From Punica granatum (Eukaryota > Streptophyta > Magnoliopsida > Myrtales > Lythraceae), in NCBI RefSeq assembly GCF_007655135.1, contig NC_045128.1, forward strand, positions 20,802,811-20,866,810: DNA of 64,000 nucleotides, given 5' to 3'. Positions within the stretch are counted from its first letter, which is position 1. The number at the start of each line of letters is the position of its first letter. Shown here in pieces: positions 48,741-60,418 of this stretch. The notes below the pieces were generated by a model. That model was not told where the DNA came from. It ran no database searches and worked only from the letters and a program-made list of their open reading frames with translations. The translations under genes were made by a program, and so were the position numbers.

Positions 48741-50342
48741 TGTCAGCACCCCTTTTTGGCTCACCATTCCAAACAACGATACCAGCAATGATCCAAGCCA
48801 CAACTTGAGCAGAATACAGAAAACGGCTCGGCAGAGCAAGAAATCACTATTTATCCTCAAGTCGGCAAAATTGAGCAAATGACCCATGGATGTGACAGAA
48901 GGACTCCAAGGGTCACCAAAAGGCAACAGAGCGACCAGAGAGCTCAACAATGTCCAAAACCGGCATTTTCAATATATCACACGGACGGTACTATTTTTCG
49001 ATAGTTCGCTCAATCGTCGGAAGATAGCCAATATTGGACTCCAAAAATCCACTCCAATGCCAAACAGATAAAAAGTGTCCCCAAAGGCATTTTGCAAATC
49101 ATCTGCTCTATACAGAACAACTTTCTGTATACAGACAACTTTTCAGTGGAAGTCCAAAAATGCCGGTTTCCTGGAGAAAAGTTAATTCCAAATATCAGGC
49201 GCGGCCATGCCCCACCAGCACACAAAGCATGAGCAATGCTTTAGATTGTTTCTTGGAAGTCACATAGACACTTCAAATGACTTCCGAGCGGCAAAACAAG
49301 CATAACCTCCTTCAGAAGAGCATAGCCGGAGACTGGTCTGATGGAATTACGGCAAACGAAGTTCATACCGCATTACCCTAAAAACTCTAGCGGATATTCG
49401 CAATTGGGCAAAACAGACAGCAAAATTCTTATCAGTTTCCCGAGTAACCTCCGAGGAGCGGAAATGGCCATTTTCAGTGGAAATGCATATCCGGAGGTTC
49501 TTTTCACGGAAAATTGAGGTCGAGTGTCTACCTTACATCATGTTAGCCTTCTCAAGGCTCAACGTGGAATCGTCGGAATAAACCACACGACTCATCTAGA
49601 CCTCCCGAATAATGCTTTAGAGGTCTCAGATACACTTTTCAAGCCCTTGGAAGTCTGATCTTGACAAACAGAGATTACAGTAATCTCCGGAGTACCCAAG
49701 CAACTCAGAAGTCATCCCGAGAAATTCAGTTTCGGCCTCCTAGGACATCTCCGGCCCCACGTTAGCATTATCGGCTTAAGGGATGATTGTTCACGTTGTC
49801 TGACAATTTATGTCAAAATGACCAACGTGAGATGCAGATACGAGATATGCTGTCAGAAGAGGACAACTTCGCCCTGGTCACTTGCAATGAGCAAAACCGG
49901 CTTCCGAGCCTCACACACATCCGGGACATTTCTCCATGAAAAATGTCAATCTCGGACTCATTAACTCCGTTTTCTCGCGTATATCGACAATTCGGCGTTC
50001 AATTCGAACCACGAACTTCGAATGCACAACCAATTGAGACCCGAGTCTTCTCCCGGTTTCTCCTCACGAGCCGTGGGACCCGCGGGCTGCCCAAGGGCAA
50101 CCACCCTTTGCCCCAAAATTTTCAGCCTTTTCCTCTTCCTCTCTTGCCCTCACCTAGCCCAAAATATCTTTAGTCTTTCTAGTCAACACTCAAGCCATTA
50201 ACTCCATCTCCATTAATGCTTCTTGGCTCTTCCTCATCAAGATGCATGGATGACATTCATCCTCATCTCCATTAGGGCAGCCGACTTTTGCTAATGAGGC
50301 CCTTAATGGTGCTTTGTTTTGCTTAATTGCTCATTAGCTTCA

Positions 50343-50354
50343 CATATATATTGC
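50343..50354 (+). promoter_or_regulatory. TATA-like element of the Ogre-like 5' LTR
   Basis: CATATATATTGC is followed by GTCATTAAGTTAATCATTC, the same order as in copies 1 and 3. It is the likely core promoter driving the element. Confidence 0.5.
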
Positions 50355-50688
50355 ATACTTGTCATTAAGTTAATCATTCATGAAGCACACATGATCTTGC
50401 TAGTTTCTCCCTCTAGAAAATGCTCTCAACTTCTTAGGAACCAGCAACAAGAAAATCACTCCATGAAAACCGAAAACCAAGCCAAAAATCCTTAGAGTTT
50501 AGGTCGAAATCCATAGTGGGCACTATTCCGACTTATATCCAAAATTCCTCAAACTTCATGGACCACATGTTTTGGACACAAGGATTCCAATTCTGAACCC
50601 AATTTTTCAGTTTGAAGTCATTTGCTCATCGTTTTGGGTCGTTTTAGTCATTTCGGGTGAAGTTCGGACTCTCGGGTGAACAGTAACC

Positions 50689-51660
50689 CGTCACCAGCGT
50701 CACCAGCGCCACCAGCGCCCGTCACCGAGCACCCCAGCGTCCGTCATCGAGCACGCCTGTGCCCGTCACCAGCGCCTGTCACCGAGCACCCCAGCGTCCG
50801 TCATCGAGCACGCCCGTGCCCGTCACCAGCGCTCATCACCAGCGCCCGTCACCGAGCACCCCAGCGTCCGTCATCGAGCACGCCCGTGCCCGTCACCAGC
50901 GCTCATCACCAGCGCCCGTCACCGAGCACCCCAGCGTCCGTCATCGAGCACGCCCGTGCCCGTCACCAGCGCTCATCACCAGCGCCCGTCACCGAGCACC
51001 CCAGCGTCCGTCATCGAGCATGCCCGTGCCCGTCACCAGCGCTCATCACCAGCGCCCGTCACCGAGCACCCCAACGTCCGTCATCGAGCACGCCCGTGCC
51101 CGTCACCAGCGCCTGTCACCGAGCACCCTAGCGTCCGTCATCGAGCACGCCCGTGCCCGTCACCAATGCTCATCACCATCGCCACCAGCGCTCGTCACCA
51201 GCGTCACCAGCGCCACCAGCGCCCGTCACCGAGCACCCCAGCGTCCGTCATCGAGCACGCCCGTGCCCGTCACCAACGCTCATCACCATCGCCACCAGCG
51301 CTCGTCACCAGCGTCACCAGCGCCACCAGCGCCCGTCACCGAGCACCCCAACGTCCGTCATCGAGCACGCCCGTGCCCGTCACCAGCGCCCGTCATCGAG
51401 CACGCCCGCGCTTGTCACCATCGCTCGTCACTAGCGTCACCAGCGCCCGTCACCGAGCACCCCAGCGTCCGTCATCGAGCACGCCCGTGCCTGTCACCAG
51501 CGCTCGTCACCAGCGCCACCAGCGCCCGTCACCAGCGTCACCAGCGTCACCAGCGCCGCCGGCGCCTGTCACCAGCATCACCAGCGCCTGTCACCGTGTC
51601 TGCCGTCACCCGTCATCGTGCTCGACGCCGGTCACCGTGCTTGACCGTGCTCGTGCACGC
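50689..51660 (+). repeat. GC-rich minisatellite, 70-bp unit built of short CACCAGCG-like modules
   Basis: The phrase GCTCATCACCAGCGCCCGTC recurs exactly every 70 bp (50831, 50901, 50971, 51041). From 51120 the order of modules CCGTCACCAGCG, CACCGAGCACCCCAGCGTC and CGTCATCGAGCACGCCCGTG becomes irregular, then returns in a unit of about 120 bp. All three plus-strand frames stay open for hundreds of codons with His/Pro/Arg/Ser-rich output, a consequence of repetition. It lies directly after GGTGAACAGTAACC, where copy 3 has no array. Confidence 0.92.
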
Positions 51661-54226
51661 CCACCCTTGCACCCGAATACTCTTTCAAGGGCTCCACCGA
51701 GTCACCCGACTCTCAAACACTTCCCCGACTCTTTCCTCGTATCCCGAGGCTAGGTAAAACATTCTCGACCTAGAGGAGTTAGGGCTTTTCATATTTTTGC
51801 ATGGCTATGGAGTATTATGGTGTTTCATTCATGTTTAACTTGCAAGATTCAATTTTTATGCAATTTTATGTTATATTATGCATGTGCACTACCTTATGAC
51901 TTGCTAGCATGTCGGAAAAGGGCTTGGATCGACGTAAAGAAGACTATCCCGACCCGACTATGGCAAACTAACTCTCGGCCAAGTCTCTAAATGAGAGGGT
52001 TGAGACTTAAATTGCTCTTTCCGGGTTAAGATCGGTCTCCTTAGCCGATCCAAGTTAGTTTCCGAGCTTGTTTTATCGTTATTGCACACATGAAGCCGGT
52101 GTTATTTTATCTATTCCCTAACTAACATGTTTGTGAATGTTTGTATGTTTGATTGAGTTAAGCAAATCATGATAACACAGGCTTTTCTTTGTTAAAAAGA
52201 AGTGTTATTTATCATGGTTGATGTTTGAGCATGCGAAAAATAATTAAACCACGACTAGAAAATCATTTGTGACTCGGATAGAGCCATGAGAACCTTCGGC
52301 CACCTTTTATAAGATGAAGCCGAGGGCTTCTTGGCCTTTCTTGGGTCAAGAATGATTTCCTTATCTCAAGTTTAATTCGTTTATCGGATTGTGTGAATTT
52401 TTTAACTTCAATGTCTTTACGATTCCTATGTTAAAGTATCGTTTAAAGACTCTTTTAAAATAAACGTGCATGGATTCATGTATCGCATTTGGACATTCAT
52501 TGTCGGGATCCATTCACGGTTTAATTAATTGGCATTAATTGGGTCGGATTACTTCACACTAAACTTATCGCTTCGAAATCGTATCAATGGATGTCTGAAA
52601 AGGGCTTCTGTGTCTCAACTTGAGTTTTTACCTAATTCCAGGTAACTCAGGTCAGAATACAGAAGATCTTTCTAGATCACTTCCGAGCAGATCGACCGGT
52701 TCTTTGGCCTTTTTCGAGGTTCTTGCACAACCCTGGACGATCCAGAGATTTGGTTGACACCGGCTACAGGCTGAGGTAGCCCGCATTGCGATGTTTTCCC
52801 TTTTCTGAAAACAATTTTCAAATAAAGGGCAAAATCGTCTTTTCACAATTCAGCGACACCCTTAGGGTTAACATGACAAAAACACTACAGTACGGGATAA
52901 GAACGGGCTACCTGTTCAGGTGCAGGTTCATCTGCATAGCCTTTTCCTATCTAACTAATGAGTTTCTGTCATCCTAACATAGACTCGGGTAACTAGAACG
53001 GTTATCTCTGTCAGAAAACATGCAAAATGTTGATTAACCTTTCACTCGACCTAACCAAACACTAGATAAGGGTTAGGAGGAATTCTAGATTCCAAATCTA
53101 GAGTCAAAACACGAGTTTGGTTAATTCAGTGGTAATTCAGTGTCACAATACAGAACAACTGTAAAAGCAATCCACACACCTGAGATTTGACTCTCTTTGT
53201 CAAGTTCTCAAAACAAAGCCGAATGCTAAAACATTGGCACATGTTTGATTGTTTAGCATATGGCATTTGCTTGCAAAAACACCCCTGGGTTAATAATCTA
53301 TTAATTCACGTAAACACGACAATAACAAACACTTTGTCTGTTATTAACATGTTGCGTGTTATCTTTCCGCACCTATTTGCCATGTGGGTCGAGCCTGATC
53401 CCTAGGCCGAATAATATTAGGGTTCAACACCCTAATCATCGATCACAGGGTCCAACACCCTAATCAACACTCACAGGGTCCAACGCCCTATTCAGTGAGA
53501 GCGTGCATTGAATTTCAGTTCTTCGGTCTTTTCCCTAAACTCACGGTGAGTTAGAGTGGAATAATAACCGAACGCGAAACGACTGGAATTCGACCCTTTT
53601 GTAATTTGTATTTATTGTTTTCGAGAGCATTGTAATTCCAGTCGGTGAGCGAACGGTCCGAGAGTCGAATTAATCGAATCGGTCCAATGCTTGCTCAGAT
53701 ACAAGGAAATCCAAGAACTCGCGGTTCTGATTCACGCAGGGATTCAACCTCTATGGTTCGATGAACTGTAACGCAAGATTGTGAACCAACTCCCCGACAT
53801 ACAGGTTTACTTCTCTCTCGGCTTCTCAACCGATATCGTTTGGTTCACCGAATCTCCGGTGTCAAAACGTGCGAGCCGAGTGCAGCTTAATTCATGCGGT
53901 AAATCATAAAACATGCAAGCCTAGCAAACCAGAGTACCGAAAGGGCGTGCGGGATATAGGCCCGCACGTAACATGAACCCCCGAACACAGATTTTCCGGT
54001 TCCGCACAGATCAATGCCTTAACGACAAACTAGGTGTTCCATACCCCTAGACCCGGGTAACTTATCCGCCCTCGACCTTCGGGTCGTAAAATGATAAGTG
54101 GCAACTCCTTCTCTCACGCGTGTCCGTCACGCGTCCCCACGGGAAGGTGGACACCCCCCAAGCCGCGCGATCCAAAAGCGCGCAATGCGGGCCCCAACGA
54201 GAGTCCACATTCGGGTCCGTACAGCT

Positions 54227-54244
54227 TGGCGACTCCACTGGGGA
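54227..54244 (+). promoter_or_regulatory. Primer-binding site, tRNA-Arg type
   Basis: TGGCGACTCCACTGGGGA begins three bases after the LTR end. It matches the complement of the 3' end of plant tRNA-Arg (CGACTCCGCTGGGGA preceded by TGG) with one mismatch. This primer is the one commonly used by Tat/Ogre elements. It anchors the LTR boundary. Confidence 0.85.
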
Positions 54245-54835
54245 CATACTTAGTGGGTTCAGGCTCGATTCGCTTGCTTGCTTGCATGTTCATTTGCCGC
54301 TTTCCGCAATTTTTCGCTTATCTACTTTATGCACATTTACTTTTCTGCACTTGCATTGCATCATTCTAGTGGATTTAGGTACCTCGCCTGAAATCCCACG
54401 GGCGCCGATTTAGGAAGCTAGGTTAGTCAGAGGTTCCGAGTAAGGGAACGGATTGAGTCGGCTCCGCCACCGAACCGGCCCCCAAAGATTCTCGCTCGAT
54501 TTCAAGGAATTGACACCCTTGAATCGGGAGCCCCCATCCCTAGTTAGTGGTTTTCCCAGTAGAACATTGAAACCATGCATAAACAGGGACTGTCATGCTG
54601 GACCAAAATAACCTTCACGCTGCCAACCGACCCAAAAGTTGAGTCTTTGAGTCGGCTCGTAGTTTCTCTTTTAGGCGAGCCTTTTGTTGTTTTCACTAAA
54701 TGAGTGTTGTATAATGTAAAGAACTCGTGTTATAATTTATTTTCTGCACCTGCATGCATATTTTCAAAACAAACTAGGACATTGCATCAGTTTGTTTATA
54801 AACATTAAACCAACATCTTCTCCATTTAGGTAAGA
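54245..54835 (+). other. Leader between PBS and ORF1
   Basis: About 590 bases without a convincing frame. It ends CCATTTAGGTAAGAATGG, where the ATG is that of ORF1. I see no other feature. Confidence 0.5.
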
Positions 54836-56344
54836 ATGGATCGCTCGCGTCCTTGTCCTAGGCTTGATATCATCATCACACCATCTGCGGATATTACTCG
54901 CCTTTGGAACACATTTCGCCCAGTGGACCGTGCATTCCTCCGGCTCATCATAGGTGACCTACCATTACTCGCTGATTCTCCCGTCGATTGGACCTTACTC
55001 AGAACTGCCATTAGTTTTTGGGACACTTAGCGAGCCATTTTCAGCTTTCATGGGACAGAGTTAGCCCCTACAGTAGAAGAATATGCGACACTCCTTCAGC
55101 GGTCTACACCGATTCACGACATCTTGGTGCCTAACCAGTTTGCCACGATACAGAATAGACTAGCCATCCTTTTAGGTCTCCGCAACGAAGAAATTCATTG
55201 CGAGCTTCAGTATGGAGGGGAGCACAGCATTAGGACTACATGGCTCATAGATTTCATACAGGCCCGTGCTCTGAATGCCACGGGAGAGTCCTATCAGCGT
55301 GACGCTTGTCACGGGTTTCTTTTGCTTATCTTCGGGACTATGCTATTCCCATACTCGTCGACCCTCACAGACGGGGCACTTGCTCAGGTCATCCTCCAAG
55401 TGGTAGGAGGCCATAGTTATGTGGAAGCCGTTTTGGCTGAGACCTTTCGGTCTCTTGACTATGTACGAGAGAATCGACGGGGCAGGATGAGAGGATCCCC
55501 ACATCTTCTTCAGATTTGGCTTCTAGCACACATTAGGCCGTTCGGCTTATCCCATCCTTTTCCATGTATCACCGACGAGCGCTCACTCATCGCTCGTCTA
55601 CTTCATGTGTTTCGACCCTCCGACCGTAATTACACCGACTGGATGCGGTTTATGGAAAAGCTCACCCCAGCACAGTTTTTATGGACTACACGTTGGAATC
55701 CTGGCGGTCCCATGATCATTGGATGTCCTTCAGTTATAGGACTTCCCTTAATCAGTCATTTAGGGAGCACACTTATCTTTCCATCCCGAGTCATCAGACA
55801 ACTCGGTGGGCTACAAGATATTCCTATAGAGGCAGATCGCACTTCACACCGCTTGAGGTGGGCAAACACCACAATTTCACTCCCGGATAGGATTCTACGG
55901 GTTAGAGAGATCCGACGCTTATGGAGCATGGGCATCGTCCAGGAACTGTACTTCCCAGAGCATCCCACTGACGAGGAGCGAGCTTTCTCAGCTACAGCAG
56001 CGTATGTGATGCAGTTCCATCCGTATGGATTCGCACCTGTTCGTCGGCTACGCATGCCACAGAGGCTGTAGACACCGCAGGCAGACATTCTAGATGCAGA
56101 GAGCTCAGTCCAAGGAGCTGTGCGTACAGAGCTGCAGGTCATTAGGGCAGAGCGAGATCGTCTTCGCTGTGAGCTTGTGGATATTCGTGCAGAACTCACT
56201 AATCACAGAGAGCTTCAGAGCGAGTTGGCTCAAACTCGTGCACGCGTAGTGAGCTAAGACAAGGAGATAGCGCGTTTGAGCGCTACGTTGGATCGAGTGC
56301 AGGCAAGAGCGCGCAGGATCTCCACCCTTGAGCTCAGTTGCTGA
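54836..56344 (+). pseudogene. Ogre-type ORF1 (plant mobile domain / DUF7745-like), interrupted by stops
   Basis: One frame of 503 codons from ATG 54836 (MDRSRPCPRLDI) to TGA 56342-56344, broken by TAG at 55028-55030, TAG at 56069-56071 and TAA at 56255-56257. The main part (residues 66-411) has motifs such as LAPTVEEYATLL, GLRNEEIHCELQYGG, CHGFLLLIFGTMLFPYSS, and a Leu/Arg-rich helical end after residue 411 that looks like a coiled coil (VIRAERDRLRCELVDIRAEL). The EEY and FGTMLFP pattern resembles the plant mobile domain family as listed in plant proteomes (DUF7745); this is from memory and moderate. An ORF of about this size upstream of gag is typical of Ogre elements. Its role is unknown. 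The second stop could instead be a true end, leaving the helix as a remnant. Confidence 0.7.
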
Positions 56345-56636
56345 GCGTTTTTGCCTGTACAGAACCCGCGTAGCGCTCACTCAGCTACGGGTTGTAACTG
56401 TTGTTGGTTTAATGTTTATGTTTCCTTTTCAAACAGACTGCCTTTGTAAATTGTGAAACGTGAATCAAACTGATATAATGGCATTAGTGTTTTTAAACTC
56501 ATACATCTCATGCATTCATACATTGTCATTTACATTTTTGAAGATGATCAACACATAACAATTACACTTATACACTTGTACATACAGGTACTAACAACTG
56601 GCGTCACATCGATATCCTACTCGTGCACACAGAAGA

Positions 56637-59600
56637 ATGGCCGAAGAGCAACAACCCGTTATCTCGGAGCAAGACGCACCACCAATGCCGGCACACTCCC
56701 TTCCGCAAGACACGCACGTGATGTCATCTCCAGCATCTATAGCGTATTCTGGTGTTCTTCCAACACACCTCCCTTCTCCTGCACAGGTGCCATCCAATGT
56801 TGTCGATCCCGTGCGTTTTGCCGCACTCGAAGGGACGGTTAATCAATTGGCTGCCAACATGAATACCAATATGACAGAGCTCATGGCTATGCTTCGGGAT
56901 CAAAACCGAGCTTCCTCGAGTCACACTCCACCTCCTGAACGCAGGACGGTACCTGAATCCGATCGACCCGCCTATTTATGTGACGGATAGCGAAGATATG
57001 TCTTTTTCAGCAATGACATATGTGCCGACAGTCAACCCAGTCAGTGATCCTATGCCACCACCACCGGCTCCTACATCGGTATCGTTTCCACCCGTGGCGT
57101 TCCTATCAACAGATCCCGCGATGCTCACTTTGCCGCCGCTCACCATACCTACTCAACCTCCAATTTACACCGTTCCACCACCGACGGTTCCTCCAGTCGC
57201 GATTACACAAATCCCTGCTCCCACTGCGGAACCTTTTTCCTTCCAAGCTCCACAAACCCAAATGAGCTTTTCCTACCAAACTCCACCGCCTCTAAATATT
57301 CCCCCCACTGAACCAGGCACGCCTACTCATGCCGCTCCTGCAGTTCTACCGACGAACATTCCTCCTGAAAATGAACAGGAGAAAAGAATGAAGAGAATGG
57401 AGGAAACCATTCGAGCTCTCCAAGCAGGCACGTCCCGTCCTGACTTCGGTGACAGTGACTGGAATCTCTTTCCGGGCATGTTGTTGCCCCCTAAGATCAA
57501 GATTCCAGATTTTAAGAGGTACGATGGGACCAAAGACCCTCGGCATCATCTCCGTCACTATCATAGCAAAATGCTTTCGTATTGGGATTATGAGGAATTT
57601 GTCATCCAAACTTTCCAAGACAGTCTTACGGGATCGGCGCTAGATTGGTTTATGACCCTGAAAGCCGGCGACATCCCTACATGGACAGATCTTTCTCAGA
57701 AATTCCTCGACTAGTACAGATTCTGTGCAGAGACACCTCCTACTCTTCTTGATCTTAGCATGACAGAGATGAGAGAAAGTCAAACTTTCGAAGCATACGC
57801 AACGAAATGGAGGGGAAAAGCGGCAAAGCACATTCCTCCAATCACTGAGCGACAGCAAGTTCAACTGTTTCATTCTACGCTCAGAGGCGCATATTACTCA
57901 CATCTCCTGGCTCATACTTCCTCTTTTTCAGACCTGATTGAGGCAGGAAAGAAGTTGGATATGGGTGTTAAGCTAGGAAGAATTGAAGGCCCGTCAAGGA
58001 AGAAGGATGGAGAGACACCGAAGAAACAAACCGCTGGAATATCCAGGAGAGGCAAAGACGCGACTATTGGCATCGTCAATTCTGGACATCAAGCTCCACA
58101 GCCAATTTCGGTGGACTACACCCCTGCATTACCGGCTTCTCGGGCATATGCGCATCCTGTGCATTATATGCAACCTCATCAAACGCCGCAAGCTTATTTC
58201 TCAACCTCGCCAACTGTTATCCAGTCGCAACCTCCGCAACAGTACGCTCCTGTTCAAGTTCAACAAGCTAGACCCCCGGCTTCGAGACCTCCTCAGCCGG
58301 CTCAACGTGTTCCAGCTCCTAGAACTCAATAAGACAGTGCTGCTCAACCGCGTTCACGCAAGCAATACACCAATTTACCAGCTCCCCCCTCTCACATATT
58401 CAGACAGCTCCTTGCAGGCAACAAGATCAAAACAGAAGCACCCGGTCCCCATCTCGATCCGTCCATGCATAACCAAAATCTTCGCTGTGAATTTCATCAG
58501 GGTGCTCCTGGTCACACTCTGGATACTTGTTGGAGACTCCGAGATAAAATCCAGGAGATGATTGATGCAAGACAAATCTCCTTTAATGAGGTGAAGCCGC
58601 CGAATGTCAGTGCAAATCCTCTTCCTGATCATGGATCAGGTTCAGGACCTTCTGTGAACATGATTAGCATTACTGCTATTGATGAGGAAGAAGACTCGCA
58701 AAAGGCCTCAACTCCATTTGCCATTAACTATGCTCCAGTAGAAGTTGCATTCGCTCCCATCCAGTTCGTTATCGAAGTTCCTGCAAAGGAGCCTTATCAC
58801 TATAGCCGAGTTCCCTGGACATATGAGAGCGAGGTTGCCAGTGCAGAACTAGAAATGAGCGCGATGGGAATCACGCGTTCAGGACGGGTTTATCAGGGTC
58901 CAGAGCCTGTTGACAAAGGAAAGGCTCCTGCTACTGAGTTCTCAACCGTTCCAAAAGCTGTGTCACTCCCTACAAAGAAGGTCACCGATCAAGAAGCCGA
59001 AGCTTTCATGAAGGTGATCAAAGCAAGCGAATACAAGGTGGTAGAGCAAATGAGCAAGTCACCAGCTCATATATCGCTGCTCGCATTGCTATTGAACTCC
59101 GAACCTCATCGGAACGCTTTGCTGAAAGTTCTCACTGCGGCACAAGTCCCGAAAGATACGGCACCGGATAGAATCGAGGAGACAGTGAACTCTATTTTCT
59201 CGAATCAAATTTCCTTTTCGGAAGACGAAATTCCCTCGGAAGGACAAGGACACCTGCGGGCATTGCATAGAGTTTGTAAGTGCAACAACCACGTCATTGG
59301 TCGAGTCATGATCGACAACGGCTCTGCTCTTAACGTTTGCCCCGTCTCCACGTTGAAACAGATGAACGTGGACATGGGTCACATTCGTGCAAGCAAGACC
59401 ACCGTTCGAGCCTTTGATGGCTCTAAGAGAGTGGTGAACGGTGAAATTGATCTCCTAATTGATGTGGGTCCTTGCTCATTCTCTGTTACCGTCCAGATCC
59501 TTGAAATACCCAATGCTTTCAGTCTCCTACTCGGAAGGCCATGGATTCACGCCGCCGGCGCCGTTCCATCATCATTGCACCAGAAGTTGAAATTCTTTGT

Positions 59601-60231
59601 CGAAGGCAAACTCATCACTGTCAACGGCGAAGAAGATTACGCAGTTTATAAAGAAACGGCCATCCCCTATATCAGCATTGGAGAAGACCAAAATCTCCCC
59701 TTCCATTCTTTCGACACGATCTCCGTAATTCGAGACTACGGAGAGGTCAGTCCATCACGAACTGATCGCATGATTGGAAAGGTTCTCTTGAAGAACAATT
59801 ATGTCCCTGGAACTGGACTCGGGGCACGTGCACAGGGAATCCTTCGACCAATTGAAATGGAGGAATACCGCAATAGGAGGGGACTCGGCTTTCGCCCCTC
59901 CTGTCATGAGACCATGCAAGCTCGTCGTGGAAAACATCTACACCGCCTTGCTGCATATTACGGGAAGCTCTGTAGGGGCATTCCGGTTCCACCGCTCTCA
60001 CAGTTTTTTGCAGCACCACCGCAAATCATGGGAGGCACATCCGAGAGCCCGATCACTGAAACAGATGACTTCTCTTCGGATGCAGTTGAAGCGTTTTTGG
60101 CTTTGCCAGCCATATATGCCGTCACTGAGGAGATATCTTCTAAGGTTCATATCCGCCCTGTACGGGAGGATGAGGAGCTTACCAACTGGACTTCAGTTCC
60201 GCTCTACTCGGCCATAGTTGCCGATGTGTAA
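56637..60231 (+). pseudogene. Gag-protease of the Ogre/Tat-like element, one frameshift and two stops
   Basis: It starts at ATG 56637 (MAEEQQPVISEQ). The frame changes near 56960, where the first frame ends (TAG at 56988) and the second reads on from 56965. The second frame goes to 60231 apart from TAG 57712-57714 and TAA 58330-58332. In order: a Pro-rich N part; gag core (PPKIKIPDFKRYDGTKDPRH, 57490-57550); a single zinc-knuckle-like site CEFHQGAPGHTLDTC (about 58483); protease with IDNGSALNV, Asp at 59314-59316; and a Gly-rich stretch (YVPGTGLGARAQGIL) that resembles the G-patch region of Tat elements. It would form particles and process the polyprotein. It ends SAIVADV at the donor of the predicted intron. 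Confidence 0.88.
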
Positions 60232-60418
60232 GACGGTCTTTATATATAATGCTATCTGCGTGTCGGCAACGCCATAAGCCACATGACAGAAGAGGGGTTT
60301 TTGTTATGGCCTGTTAATAGAATCCCTGCGTGCTTCTTGATTTCCTGTGTCTAAATTCTCTCTCTTGCACTTACTTCTAGCATCTTTAATTTCTAAAACA
60401 ATTCACTTTCATGTCCAG
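60228..60418 (+). other. Predicted 191-bp intron between protease and RT
   Basis: The donor GTAAGA at 60228 lies at the very end of the gag-protease frame and includes its stop. The acceptor CAG at 60416-60418 sits just inside the next frame. Joining the exons keeps phase (two bases plus one) and turns the stop-separated frames into one. The other acceptor in reach (TTCTAG at 60380) would lead to a stop within five codons. A T-rich tract (TTCTCTCTCTTGCAC) precedes the acceptor. Introns at this place are known in Ogre elements. The alternative is that RT starts at ATG 60411. Confidence 0.65.

Larger units (their letters stand above)
48741..54223 (+). repeat. Ogre-like LTR, copy 4 (complete 5' LTR, 5483 bp)
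   Basis: It starts TGTCAGCACCCCTTTTTGG, directly after the inverted LTR end, and ends CGGGTCCGTACA three bases before the PBS. It has a TATA-like CATATATATTGC at about 50343 and a tandem array at 50689-51660. The final part has short direct repeats of CAGGGTCCAACGCCCTA (about 53440-53490), also in copy 1 at 10090. Reading frames across the array are by-products. Confidence 0.92.

Noticed and set aside
50676..51757. Long His/Pro/Ser/Arg-rich open frames (up to 332 codons) on the plus strand
   Set aside because: All three frames are open at once across the 70-bp minisatellite, the mark of a repeat without stops rather than of a gene.
60411..60413. ATG at 60411 as the true start of a separate RT gene
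   Set aside because: It lies within the pyrimidine-rich acceptor region, and splicing 60228-60418 gives a matching phase. I keep it as the alternative to the intron.
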